NCBI GenBank assembly: GCA_930367215.1
Contig: OV884059.1
Coordinates: forward strand, 244,031,803 to 244,095,802
DNA: 64,000 nucleotides
Direction of reading: 5' to 3'
Source of the DNA: Pollenia angustigena
Lineage: Eukaryota > Arthropoda > Insecta > Diptera > Polleniidae
Both the position numbers and the translations under genes were made by a program. The notes beneath the pieces are model-generated. The model saw only the letters and a program-made list of their open reading frames with translations. It was not told the DNA's origin and ran no database searches. The number at the start of each line of letters is the position of its first letter. Position 1 is the first letter of the stretch. Below are positions 21,544 through 32,879 of the stretch, piece by piece.

Positions 21544-22560
21544 GTTTTTCTTTAATATCCTGGGAGAGGATAATTTCACATTAATTGTTCGATTTTCTCT
21601 TATTGTACCTATTGAATAACCCTGGGGGAAATTTGTGTCAATTGTTCCACCAGACTGGTCCCGGGATTTGTGAAAATAGAACAAGTTAAAAAAGATAATA
21701 TCCTGGGAGAGGATAATTTCACATCACTTGTTCGATTTTCTCTTATTGTACCTATTGAAGAACCCTGGGGGAAATTTGTGTCAATTGTTCCAACAGCCTG
21801 GTCCTGGGATTTGTGAAAATAGAACAAGGAGAACTTATCATCTAACTGGTATATTAAGAACAAAAAGGTTAAAAACTAATGAATTACAGTACAGTCTTCA
21901 CCGATGGTGTGACACTTTTTTTGGGACTTTCTAAAATTTGATTCTTAAATCTAGTTCTGGGGACTTGTTTTATTGACATTCTACATTGTATCGAAATAAT
22001 CTAACATTGTTATAACTAACACTAAACACGTTCATTGAGAATAGATGTTAGACTGGTCAAATAGTGTCAATTGACCAATGACAACCCCATGTTGAAGTGA
22101 TATTTCTTATCTTATCACCAAAGACCTATCACGGGACTACTTTGGTGTAAGTTCGCTTCCATTTAGGAAAATAACAGACTTTGGGCATTAGAAAAAAAAG
22201 GAATTGCCATAGAGAATTTACCTTCTGCGAAATATCCTGCATTTTAAAAATTGGAAATTAGTTTGAAAAAGGTGAAAAAATTATCGAAAATTTCAAAACA
22301 CATAAATAACAACAACTTATAATTAACATACATACATGTTTTTATTATGCTGTTTTAAATAGCAAGTGATTGTATAAATATGTTTGTATTTGAAAATTGT
22401 ATGTAATTTGTATATCGTTTAGGCCCAGTGTTGCGTTTTCGCATCACGGATATATACAATCATAAAAAAAAAGTCTCAAATGTCTACGATGATTGGATTT
22501 TTCAGTAGAAATAATAATGTTCGCATGTTAGCTACCTCCTTCAGAAGTTTCAGATAGGTT
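20950..22560 (+). repeat. Dispersed repeat family E, copy C, with a piggyBac-like TTAA end
   Basis: This is the inverse partner of 10690-11952. It starts at TTAA (20946-20949) with CCCATTAAGGCCCGAGC, holds the hairpin GTTGCGAAAACGCAAC near 21080-21095, passes through a DINE-1-like tail, and continues with the family E blocks to GAAGTTTCAGATAGG at about 22560. A ~143-bp segment (about 21550-21690 and 21698-21833) is tandemly duplicated in this copy and begins AATATCCTGGGAGAGGATAA. No transposase remnant was found. Confidence 0.65.
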
Positions 22561-24689
22561 GTATCCATTCTTTTCTAACTCCAGCAATCTTTAAGCTTTG
22601 CTTATTTTTGTAAACATAACCATTAATTGCAAACAGTGTAATGGAAGTGTAAGGTTCGGCAAGGCGTGTTTATATTATTTTTTTGGTTTTGTGTTTGTAA
22701 TTTTGTTTAAATGTGTAATTTGGAACACAGTCATCTGTGATATTCTAAATTTTCAGTGGCAACACTGGTATACATGTTCATATCTGTTTGCCGGAGTCTG
22801 GTATAGAAATTCTGCAACAAAAATTAATTAAAAGCAGCTAAAACTTTGGCAGCAGTATTTAAAATCAGTGTCTTAAATAAATAACTAAACATTATAAATA
22901 AAAACAAGTTTAAATAAAATTAATTTCACTGACGTATACGTATAGATATTATTGAAGGCATGTGATTAATCACAAAATAATTTTTAACCTTAAAGTCATT
23001 GGAGACGTGTCGCCATTAACCTGCTTTAACACCTAATGAAGTGTTGTTAATTTGTGTAATTAAATTAAACTTGTTTGCTTTTTTTTTTATTATTTTTCAT
23101 TTTCTTTAGTATACGCGAACATAACTGTACAACGATAATTTATAAAACTTATGCATACATATAACTAAAGTTAAGTAAAATTGTATATAAACTTTCATAG
23201 TTTTTATTTTAATTACATTATATTAGGAACTGCAGTAGAATTGAGAAAACTCACTTAATTATTTTATTTTCTAATTTAAAAAAGTAACAAAAGCTATTTT
23301 AACGAAAGTTTATTTTATTCCTAGTTTTCTTCAGTTTATTATTTCAACTTTTTAACTTGATTTCCGCCTGGCACTCACACTTTCATTTCCGTTTTGCGTT
23401 TTCCCCCGTTTTTTTTTCAAGGGAGATTTATTTGCACTTAATAGTGGCAGCAGTTGTGGTTATTACAATATAGTTGTTGTTGTTGCAGTTGTTGCCGTTA
23501 TTGTCATTGTTGCTGGCTCGCATACTCTGCTGCATATTGCAGATACTAATGTCAATGGCATATTGTATGCTGTAAACTCATTACAATTACAATTGTATTT
23601 TGTCAACGTGGAAATCATCTCCCTGCGCCAGTTTTAAATCATGAGATGGTTTATATGAATGAATAAGGATGTGTAAATTGTCGTTGGTTTTCAGCTTTTC
23701 TGCGTTTTAATTTTTTTATATCTTTTTTTGTTTGTTTCTTTCCTTTGGTTTAATTTTAATACAGGTTTACATTTACTTTCTTTTAAAGTTTTATTTCGTT
23801 GTATTAATTTCCGTTAAATTTTCCAATTTTTAAGTTTTTATGCATTTTTTATAATTATTATATTAAAAGGGGCCATTACAGCTTGAAGCATTAATGTTGT
23901 TGCTGTAATAATAATCATAATTTTCCATGAATTTTATGCAGCTGACCCGAAAAATAGAATTTATGTTTGCTGCAAAAAAAAAATATATATGAATGCATGT
24001 ACTATATAAAATAAACTTCCGTTACAAAATATTTGAAGGGAGCTTAAATATTTTAACTCGCTTAAAAAAAATTTGTTTAGTTAAAGTAGAAAAAAAGTCA
24101 GATGATAGCAAAGATAGTCTGTTGTTACAAAAAAATTGCAATGAGTATACAAATTAAAATCGGATTTGTTGAAGTTTTTCTTCACTTTAAATCGCTTAAG
24201 CAATACAATTTTCACAATCTAATCAAGAATTACAACTTCTTGTAAGTTTTATCATGAGTTAATTTTACACAAACGATGAAAGTATACAAACTATATTTGA
24301 ACGGTAATATAGTAGATGAGTAAAAATTTTATTATTAATTGTATTTTATTACTTACTAGCTTCACCCAGTGCGTCTTGCTGTCCCAATTGAAAAAAAGAA
24401 ACAGTGACCATGTTCTGTAACTCTCGCGTCGAAACACTTTTCGATTGAAATGTGCGAAATGAAACAAAAAAGCCATATCGTCAGCTCAGAATTGGTTTGA
24501 CCTACCGACCATTTTTAAAAAAATTGAGTTAGGTATATGATATATATTTTGAATACCCCCTTTTTGAATCCAAAATCTGTTTCGCGAAATTTTTTGTGGT
24601 TTCTGAGATATAAAGCATTCATTCAGGACATTGCATGTTGAATGTTATGTTTTGAGGTCAAATATTAACGATAATTAAAAAATACCAGT
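22561..24689. other. Non-coding DNA with a GTT-rich microsatellite
   Basis: No gene was recognised. A GTT/GTTGCC-type run lies at about 23472-23515. The stretch is otherwise AT-rich without copies elsewhere in the window, and could belong to host intron or intergenic DNA. Confidence 0.45.
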
Positions 24690-25070
24690 TGTAGAACTAA
24701 AAAGCTGAAGAAAGATATTAAATTTCCCGTATTTCCCATTTTGGTACTATTTTTCCCCCCATTATAGTATCAAAAATTGAAAAATGCAAAATATTTTGTG
24801 AAAAAGTACCAAAAATAGCTACGATTTTCACCCCTTTATTGGATCAAAAGATAGATGGGCCGACAAAAACGTACCAAAATTCAGGTTTTACCTATTTTCA
24901 CCCTAAAAGAGCCCAATTTCAAAAAAGTACCACACATCTGTCCACTTATTTTTCAAAAGAACAACAATATGTATTAAAATTTTTTTTTGTATCTCTTTTA
25001 GTTTTGGAGATAAAAGGTTTCCGAGTTTACCCTTTTTTACCCCCAAAACATTCGAATTTTTAAAAATTCC
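24690..25070 (+). repeat. Dispersed repeat family G, copy 1
   Basis: This matches 28830-29220 in the same orientation with clear divergence. Shared landmarks are AATTTCCCGTATTTCCC / AGTTTCCCGTGTTCCCC, CATTTTGGTACTATTTTTCC, AAAAGATAGATGGG, CAGGTTTTACC, AAAAAAGTACCA, TTTTGTATCTCTTTTAGTT and a final CCTTTTTTACCC. A shorter related piece occurs at 40940-41010. Nature unknown; no coding content. Confidence 0.6.
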
Positions 25071-26589
25071 GTCTTAGTGGATTGATTTGGGGAGAGATCT
25101 ACTTCGGTCCAAATTTCGAGTCTTAAGCTTCAGGCGTTTACGCTGTACGATGATGAATGAGTCAGTCCCTCACGCAATAAGTATACGTATGCAGCACAAA
25201 AAGCGGAGCGAACCAATATTTTTCGTTTTCAAAAAAATATTATTACATTCTAACTTTATTCATGAAAGTGCGCAGAAATTTAAATTTTTCTTCAAAACAT
25301 ATACCGGAAGCAGTGGTAAAAATATAAAAAAATTCTATCGGGTGCATTTTGAGAAATCTTCATGTAAATCTTCTTGTCGTTTGTCTCCACTCCGACTTTT
25401 TTGCATATGCGCCAAACCAATTCTGAGCTGCCGATATATTGAAACAAACAGCTGTTTTCTCACTAAACTGTGTCTGTAATTTTTTTTGGCGAGTAATAGC
25501 TGTCACGTAAGGAAATAACTCACCAATTTGGAGATCAAGTGTGTCTGTAAAATTTTTGTGAGAGAGTTCCCGCTTTACACTGTGAAATAAACTCACGAAG
25601 AAAAATGGGGTTAGAAAAATTTTAACACAAAAATATATATTAAAAATGCAAAATACAATGAATAATAGCACGGGAGATAAGTATTTTGTTCTTGATTGAT
25701 TTTTTCATGGTTTAATTATTTTGCTTTTAACTTTTTTTAAAAAAATGCGAATGTTTTAAAAGCCATTTTGTAAACAACAAACATTAAAGTCGAGCTTTAA
25801 ATTTTTTTTGGAGTAGCCGACCGTTGAATTTTCGCCGCCGTCGTTGAAAATTTCTCAATTTTGATCGCCGTCAACGATATTGGTGACTGGCGTTCTCAAC
25901 GTCTGTAATTTTATATCGGGTTCGAGTGGAATATTATGACATTTATAACGTAACAACGTAATATCTTTTCATTGCTTTCTACATGAGTTACAGACACACT
26001 TTTTTCTCACTTTTCGAGAATCGATGGGATATTTTGTTTCACATCTTTTCCATGCGAGAAGTTCTCACCAAAGTTACAGAACATGGCACATATCTCGTTT
26101 ATTGATATCGAAGCAATTTTTACCAAACTTAGAAATTGCTACCAGATATTTAGACGCTAACTGTTCCAGTTCAACTCGCCTTTTAACATATGTTTTGTAT
26201 TGGCAACCAAACTATTTGTTCCAACATTCGAAACTTTGTTTGTTATCGTTCTTCAGATATAAGGTTATTTATGTTGTCTTTGTGTGGAAATCTATAGGGA
26301 ACAAACACACAAACAAAAGCTTTTTCATATTTATATATAACCTGTCCCTGCCAGGCAGGAATAAGAACTACTTTAAGGTAAGACCCAACGTCAGTTTAAT
26401 ATGCTTGGCAATTCTTAACTTAATTGTTCTTTAGAGGGATTCAAAATTAGCTGAAATGTGAAATAACACAATTTCGCAATACCCCTTTTCCTCTCAATTC
26501 TCCACCACAAATCTTAGATCCGACTACTTCAGACTGTGCTTGTATTGCTAGGAGTATACGTCAGGCAATTTTCAGTTTCCTACACCGAA
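25071..26589. other. AT-rich DNA without a convincing gene
   Basis: The longest frames (25087-25479 and 26024-26434, 130 and 136 codons) have no recognisable domains and a composition expected by chance. A GTTACAGAACATGG block near 26068 also occurs in reverse near 24414-24430, so part of this region is dispersed repeat. A block at 26480-26560 resembles 27370-27480. Confidence 0.4.
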
Positions 26590-26599
26590 AGAAATGCAC

Positions 26600-27335
26600 T
26601 CGGGAGAAATTGAGATTCTATACTTAATTCGTACTCAAAAATTCAAGTACGAATAACACTCAAACGTACTTAAACAATCCTAAAAGGGATTACTTTCGAA
26701 AATCAATTCGGGAATTTCTTAAAATAAGTACAAAATTCTTAAGCGAAGTAAAAAAAGATTAAACTTTTCGTTTGAATTGCCACTGTGAGAGTAAAATTAC
26801 AAAGTGAGCGTTTTAATCTCATATAACTTATTAGTCTCATCTCTCAGCAATGCATTCTCTATGCGTGTATACGCTTGTGTTTTTCAAAGTTTGTTGTAGC
26901 CCTTACAAAAGCACCACTCAAGTAGTTACAAAAAGGATTTGCTTGTTGTGTGTAGAAACAACAAAAACACATTATTTCAATTTTTAAAAAGTTAAATTGA
27001 AAGCAGTTGTTCTGATTTAGTTGATATTTTTAGTTAAACCATATCGGGAATGATGGTGGTGTTTTATAATTGAAATTCTATAAGGGGTAAAACGGGTAAG
27101 TAATTCAATCATAATAAAATTCTTCTTCTCATTTCACTTTAGGTTTATTTCAAGTACGAAATCGGGATTGAATCAACTTTATGGTACTTTTGACTTAAAT
27201 CAATCTCATTTTCGGATTATTTCAAGTACGAGATGAAACCCCGCACTTGATTCAATCATTCTGTACTTGATTCAAGAAAATTCACCGTACTATTAATACC
27301 GATTCGAATTGATTTGAGTACGAATGGTTTGATTT
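26600..27335. mobile_element. MITE-like segment with TTCAAGTACGA repeats
   Basis: ATTCGTACTCAAA near 26629-26641 is inverted near 27316-27328 (TTTGAGTACGAAT). The motif TTCAAGTACGA recurs at about 26642, 27151 and 27221, with inverse variants elsewhere. Dense subterminal repeats in both orientations suggest a non-autonomous DNA transposon, but exact ends and target duplication could not be fixed. Confidence 0.45.
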
Positions 27336-28829
27336 TTCTTTTGAAATATTAAAAAAATTAAATTTATCCACGCACCTTTTTCCTCTTAATTCTGCGCCTG
27401 CAGGCCAAAAATCCGGCTACGTAACGATTTGGCCTAGGTGTTTTACTATATGCATGCCAATTTTCAGATCTGGATAGGCAAAAAAATAGGAACACACAAA
27501 AAAGGAAATTATGTATAAAGATATAGTAGATAAATTTGATTTTTCTAATTGAAATTAAATAGAAAGTCTACTACAAATTGGAACAAAAACGTTTTCAACA
27601 ATCAATCGTTAGAAAAGCAAAGCTCCATTACGACTGAATACGTTGTTTACTTAATGGTAAAGCTGGGATCACACGATTGCCGCAATGCACCAATTTTCGC
27701 ACTTTTTAATACACCAATCGTGTGACTGCACAACCAATTGGCTCACGTAGCAATCGAGGACAATATTGTGCTTACTTTTACCAATCAAATGCAACCCTGG
27801 TACGGCAATCGTGTGACTGTTTGCTATGCAACCGCGCGTCAATAAAAATAACAAAAATGCACCAATATTTATTGTCTTCTTGTGCGGCAATCAAACAACA
27901 CTATACGCGCCAATATTTGCCTTTTTTTAAATAAATAAATTTTACGTTTTTGTGTTTCCTTTAGAAAGTAATGAAGATAAATATAAAGGTATTCATTCGG
28001 TTAACCGTTAATCGGTTAACCGATTAATTACTACCCGATTAACTGATCGGTTAATTTAAAATTGGCTTTTTTCGATTAACGATTAAACCGGTTAATTTCA
28101 GTCGATTAACCGAAGCAACAAAATTTTAACATATATTTTTGTGTATAAATGTATTTGTATAGTAAACTATTTTTTCCTTCTTGCAATACATTCTTTAAAT
28201 ACAGTACGAGATAAGAATATGTTCGGTGCTGAGCTTTGCCAGGATGAGTCAGATGATGAACTGATGAATAAAATAAACTCTCGATTGTACGACACAAACA
28301 ATCTTTTAACAGAATTTGGTTAAATAATTAACCGAAGCAATCTAATTATGTCATAATGGAGGATTTTAAATGTTTAGAGAAATACATAAAAAGAATTGAG
28401 AAATAAGAAAAGCTACGTTAAGGATTGCTTTCGAGATCTACCTTTCATTCGCGAACATATGTACTTCTATGCCAAAGTTTATGTTTCTAGATAAAAAAAC
28501 AACCAGTTGAAAAACAAAAAGTACCAAAAAGTTATTCTCATCCGTTCAGGAAATTCCATGTTAAATTATTTTTATAGGTGCAATTTTAATGACAATTGAA
28601 AAAATTACCTGTTAACGAACCAAAAGTACCAAAAAGACACCTCATACAGACTGTCATTCAATGAGGACCTTGCATGTCTGAGGACCTTAGGTCCAATACT
28701 AACCGAAATTCCAAAAAATACAAGTTAAATAACAAAATAGTACCAAAAAATTCTTTTCCACTCAGGATGCTTATGTTTATAGGTAAAATATTAACTTTAA
28801 TTAAAGAAAGTACCATTGTAAAACAAAAA

Positions 28830-29220
28830 TCTAAGGAAAGGAATTAAGTTTCCCGTGTTCCCCCTTTTTGGTACTTTTTTCTCCCCATGAAAATATTAGA
28901 AATTGCAATATTGCATTGGGATCCAGACAATTAACGTTCGAATTTCGAAAAAGGACCGAATTCGTACTTGGATTTTTTTAGATTAGTTGTTTATTGTTTA
29001 TTGATTTAAAAGATAGATGGGGTGACAAAAAATTTCCCAAATTACAGGTTTCACCCGTTTACTCCCTAAAAAGGCCAAAATTCTAAGAAGTACCAGACAC
29101 CTGACGGCTTATTTTTCTAAAGAGCAACGATAGGTATTACATTTTTTTGTATCTCTTTTAGTTATGGATATATAATATAACCAAATTTTTCCTTTTTTAC
29201 CCTTTTTACCCCCTTAACAT
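28830..29220 (+). repeat. Dispersed repeat family G, copy 2
   Basis: This is the diverged direct repeat of 24690-25070, with the landmarks in the same order: GTTTCCCGTGTTCCCC, TTTGGTACTTTTTTC, AAAAGATAGATGGGG, CAGGTTTCACCCG, AGAAGTACCAGACACCTG and TTTTGTATCTCTTTTAGTTA. It lies inside the 27661-32248 shell. Confidence 0.6.
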
Positions 29221-29548
29221 TCGAACAAACTTTCATGAAAAGAACGCATATAATATTCCCCGAATTCTCGGGAGTTGCAATGTTGACCCAAAGAGATTGA
29301 GACCGGATTTTTTTCTATTTCGCTCTTTCTGTCTTAGTTTTCGAAACAACGCCGTTTTAAACTTCTAATGCTTCTGTTTTTTAAGACACTATGGAGTTAC
29401 CTAGTTTTGTCAAAAAATGCATGGAGTTATCTACTTTTTACATACAAATTCTGTTCAAGAATTGAAGCACAACCGCGAATAACGTTGTAAACGCCACATT
29501 TTGCAAAAACTGTTTTTTAGCAGATAACCGTTAACCTTACTCTCTTAC

Positions 29549-30994
29549 CATAGATGGGCACTTTGCAGTACCAGTACTTATTCAGTATTTTTTTTTTTTA
29601 CTGGTACTGCACTTGAATTTTCATTACCAGTATATTTTTACTGATTACTGAAAAAAAAAATCAGTACTCAGTAAATTTTACTGATTACTGAAAAAAAAAA
29701 TCCGTATTCAGTAAATTTTACTGATTACTGAAAAAAAAATTCAGTAATCAGTGAAGTTTACTGAATACTGAAAAAAATTACAGTAATCAGTAAATTTTAC
29801 TGAATACTGAAAAAAATCAGTAATCATTAAATTTTACTTGTTACTGATAAGAATGCAGTATTGGGAGGTTTTTACTACCTATACATACAAAAAAAAATAA
29901 GAATTATAACACTGTACGAATTTTCATACTCAATAAACGGTAATAAAACGAAATTCCAATATGCATATAAAACAAAGGAACAGATGAACGGACCTAATGT
30001 ACATTCCTTTGTAATTAAAAAAATTATGGACTATACAATATTTATCAGTTAATATAAATATGTGAATCAACCTGTGCTGTTATATTAACAGTGTTAATTA
30101 CAGTGCTAATTGTCAATGTTGTTACTAAACAAGTTGTGCATTATAGAGGTTAGAAATTCTTTCCGCAAATATTTGGAATTTTATATTTAAATTTATTAAA
30201 TATTGAAAAAAAAAAAAAATGAGTGAAATTTCTGATTTTAACAGTGATGATTCGGTAAATGATCCTGATTATGTGTGCGAAGAAAATACACCTAGTTCTT
30301 CAAATTTTTTAAGTGAAACTTCAACTGACACCCATGATTTATTAAAAGACGAAGAACTAATGGGAGTCAATAAAATTCTTTTTAGCGAGGAATTTTTTAA
30401 AGTTGTTGAGAAGGTAAATAACATACATATAACTTAACTTTAACGATGTAAATATTTTGCACAAATGTTAAGTTACATTAACTTAAACTAATAAAATATA
30501 AAATCTTTATTCAACAAATTTTCAAATTTACAAATATTTCTTTTGCTAAATCCGCAAAGCTTTGAGCTTGTCAAAAAAAATTCGTAATCGTGACTCAATT
30601 TTCAGTAATCAGTAAAATTTACTGATTACTGAAATTTTTTTCAATATGCAGTAAACTTTACTGATTACTGAAATTTTTTTCAGTATTCAGTAAACTTTAC
30701 TGATTACTGAATTTTTTTTCAGTTTTCAGTAAACTTTACTGATTACTGAATTTTTTTTTCAGTAACCAGTACAATTTGCTGAATACTGAAATTTTTTTTC
30801 AGTAATCAGTAAAATTTACTGCATACTGATTTTTTCTTCCAGTAATCAGTAAACTTTACTGAATACTGATTTTTTTTTTCAGTAATCAGTAAAAATTTAC
30901 TGGTAATGAAAATTATATTTCATTACCAGTAAGCATTTACTGATTACTGAAACGCTTGCTGCAGTAAAAAAGTAATGCAGTATGCCCATGTATG
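29549..30994. mobile_element. Foldback-type hAT element with tandem-repeat arms
   Basis: The 8-bp sequence TCTCTTAC lies at 29541-29548 and 30995-31002. The ends are CATAGATGGGCA and TGCCCATGTATG. An 8-bp duplication and ends of CANAGNTGGGCA type point to the hAT superfamily. The arms (29570-29860 and 30595-30960) consist of tandem ~35-45-bp units built on CAGTAAATTTTACTGATTACTG. Each unit is itself a near-palindrome, and the two arms are mutually inverted. Only about 700 bp of non-repeat DNA lies between them, containing one small ORF. Confidence 0.75.
30219..30437 (+). CDS. Small acidic ORF in the centre of the foldback element
   Basis: This 72-codon frame begins MSEISDFNSDDSVNDPDY, is rich in Asp, Glu and Ser up to about residue 45, and continues with a short hydrophobic stretch. 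Its composition is far from that of random AT-rich DNA. Around residue 65 the codons for VVEK are followed by GTAAATAA, which matches a 5' splice donor, so the frame could be a first exon of a longer gene. I do not recognise the protein. An acidic N-terminal exon of a transposase or a captured host exon are both possible. The ATG is preceded by an A-run, which fits a fly translation start. Confidence 0.35.
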   Translation: MSEISDFNSDDSVNDPDYVCEENTPSSSNFLSETSTDTHDLLKDEELMGVNKILFSEEFFKVVEKVNNIHIT

Positions 30995-32251
30995 TCTCTT
31001 ACACAGTTTAAACATCAAATCACCCAAAATTAATAACCTTTACGTCTTCAAAATGGCAAAAAAAGTGTCAGCCAGTAGAAGAACGTTGTAAGTTATTATT
31101 AAAATGATGTAACCGAAATGGTCTTGCAGTGCGGAATAATGTTTCAAAAGCCTTTTGCATAAAAGTTTTTATTTTCATTATTTTTAATAATAGAAAAAAA
31201 CGTTTTTTAAAACAAATAATCCTGCCTGTCAAAAAACGTTTTTTTGCTCTCCTGAAAAATTATTATTTTGTAACTTAAAACGTTATTCGCGGCTGTGCTT
31301 CAATTGTTTTTTTGTTATGCCATTGTTTTTTTTTACTAATAAATACCAAATTATAAATCATTTTTGCATTTTTATATTGATATTACTTAATTTATAACAA
31401 AACTTTATTAATCGGTTAACCGATCAATTACAAAATTCACCGATTAGAAACCGATTAAACCAAAACCTCGGTTAATTAATCGAGCGATTAACCGATTAAA
31501 GAAAAAGCCCGATTAAATAAATATGTATTGATTTATTATGCATTTTAATTTTTGTTATTAACAAATATGTATTTTCGCAAGCCTACTATGTAGCTGTTTA
31601 GTGCGAATATTTTAATTAAAGACATTTAATAAAACTAAGTATTATTTCTTTTACAGATATTTGTCGTTGATATTTCTTAAAGAAAATATTTGTTAACTTG
31701 AAACTTGTTAAAGTAGCCGAGATTTCTCTTTACTGATATCGTTTAGTAAAGAGAAATTAATCAAGTTACAGAATTTAGTTACTGATATTTAAATAATATT
31801 ATTTTAATTTTATTATTTCATAAAAATTTTCTATGCAAACGTTAACATTCAAAATTGTTGAACTGACTGTTAATTTTTGGAATTTCATAAATTTTTCTTA
31901 AAATATTTCAAATAAAACTATTCAACTAAAAATTGTACAGTAGGTACCTATATGAATAAATTTTTTGTTTTTAATGATGATACCAACAAGAACTTCCAAA
32001 CAAATGAAAAAAATACCACAACTGCTGCTTTCGCAGTTGTCAAGTAAGAACAATCGTGTGACTGTGCTGCGGCAATTTTTGTACCCATTTCACTTAGTAC
32101 CAACTAGCGGCAATTAAATTTGTATAAAACAGGGCAATCGTGTGATTTCAGAATATTTGATTGGTGCAATTTCTATACTGTGCGTCAATAAAGCACAATC
32201 AAAATTGTGTCATATTGGTGCATTTGCGGCAATCGTGTGATCCCAGCTTAA

Positions 32252-32879
32252 CACGATAAAATTTAGTTTTCAGTTTTAATACACATTTCCACTAACATTT
32301 CAAAAATTTGATGCGTACTTGCTTTAAAATTCTCTTTCCAGTTGTGTGTTTAGATTTACAGTCAAGAAAACAGCTGATTACAATTTTGAAGATCAAATGT
32401 TTCTCTTGTCTTTATAAATTTGTCTCTTGATGATATCTTGAAAGTAAATTGCCTGGATATTGCGAGCAGCCTAGATCACAGCATTGAAATGTTGTGATTT
32501 TTTCAAAGCAGTATGTGTAAGAGACTATCAAGGAAAACTTGAACGTGTAAATCAATGTGCAGTTTATAATATTCAATTAAGTAACTGTTTTGCGTTTTTA
32601 CTTTAAATCAGTTTTCTCCAGCTAAAATTAGTGAATACAACTATGGATAAGTTTGAGTTTTAGTCGGGAAAATTTTTTGGGTTTGATCTTCCATTGTTTC
32701 TATACAAAATCGATCCCAGTGTATATTCATTCAAATTCATTTAAATCAGTGATAAATTGTTTTTATTGTACTGCTCTGTGGTACACAACATTTCTTGTTT
32801 TTCTATTTTCGGTGTAAATATACAAAACCGATGGTTGGCAAACAGGCTACATGCAACTGTCCATGTGAGATAAGCTGGA
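32252..32879. other. Non-coding flank
   Basis: No gene, repeat end or RNA was recognised between the Harbinger-type shell and the Helitron helicase relic. Confidence 0.45.

Larger units (their letters stand above)
27997..31520. repeat. Inner inverted shell of GGTTAACC-rich sequence
   Basis: At 27997-28115 the sequence is dominated by CGGTTAACCG and CGATTAACCG variants, and the same motifs in inverted arrangement lie at 31408-31520. A further inverse pair lies inside: GAAGCACAACCGCGAATAACG at about 29464 and CGTTATTCGCGGCTGTGCTTC at about 31277. These look like arms of one or two further elements nested inside the Harbinger-type shell; exact ends were not resolved. Confidence 0.5.
27661..32248. 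mobile_element. Harbinger-type non-autonomous element holding nested elements
   Basis: The left end AGCTGGGATCACACGATTGC at 27661 is mirrored by GCAATCGTGTGATCCCAGCT ending at 32248. TAA lies directly outside both ends (27658-27660 and 32249-32251), fitting the 3-bp TWA target duplications of PIF/Harbinger elements. ATCGTGTGACTG recurs inside both arms (near 27717, 27810 and 32053). No Harbinger transposase or MADF/Myb partner was seen. About 4.6 kb lies between the ends, but much of it belongs to nested elements, so the element itself is probably a long-armed MITE. Confidence 0.7.

Noticed and set aside
24355..24480. Possible Helitron end (ACTAGCTTCACCC)
   Set aside because: CTAG and a GC-richer start resemble such ends, but no stable hairpin is found at the required distance.
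25087..25479. 130-codon frame with an overlapping antisense frame
   Set aside because: No domain or homology recognised; both strands are open by chance.
26024..26434. 136-codon frame
   Set aside because: Starts in dispersed repeat DNA (the GTTACAGAACATGG block), and no domain was recognised.
29570..30985. CRISPR-like alternation of repeats and spacers
   Set aside because: The units are contiguous palindromic variants in inverted arms of a eukaryotic foldback element, without unique spacers or cas genes.
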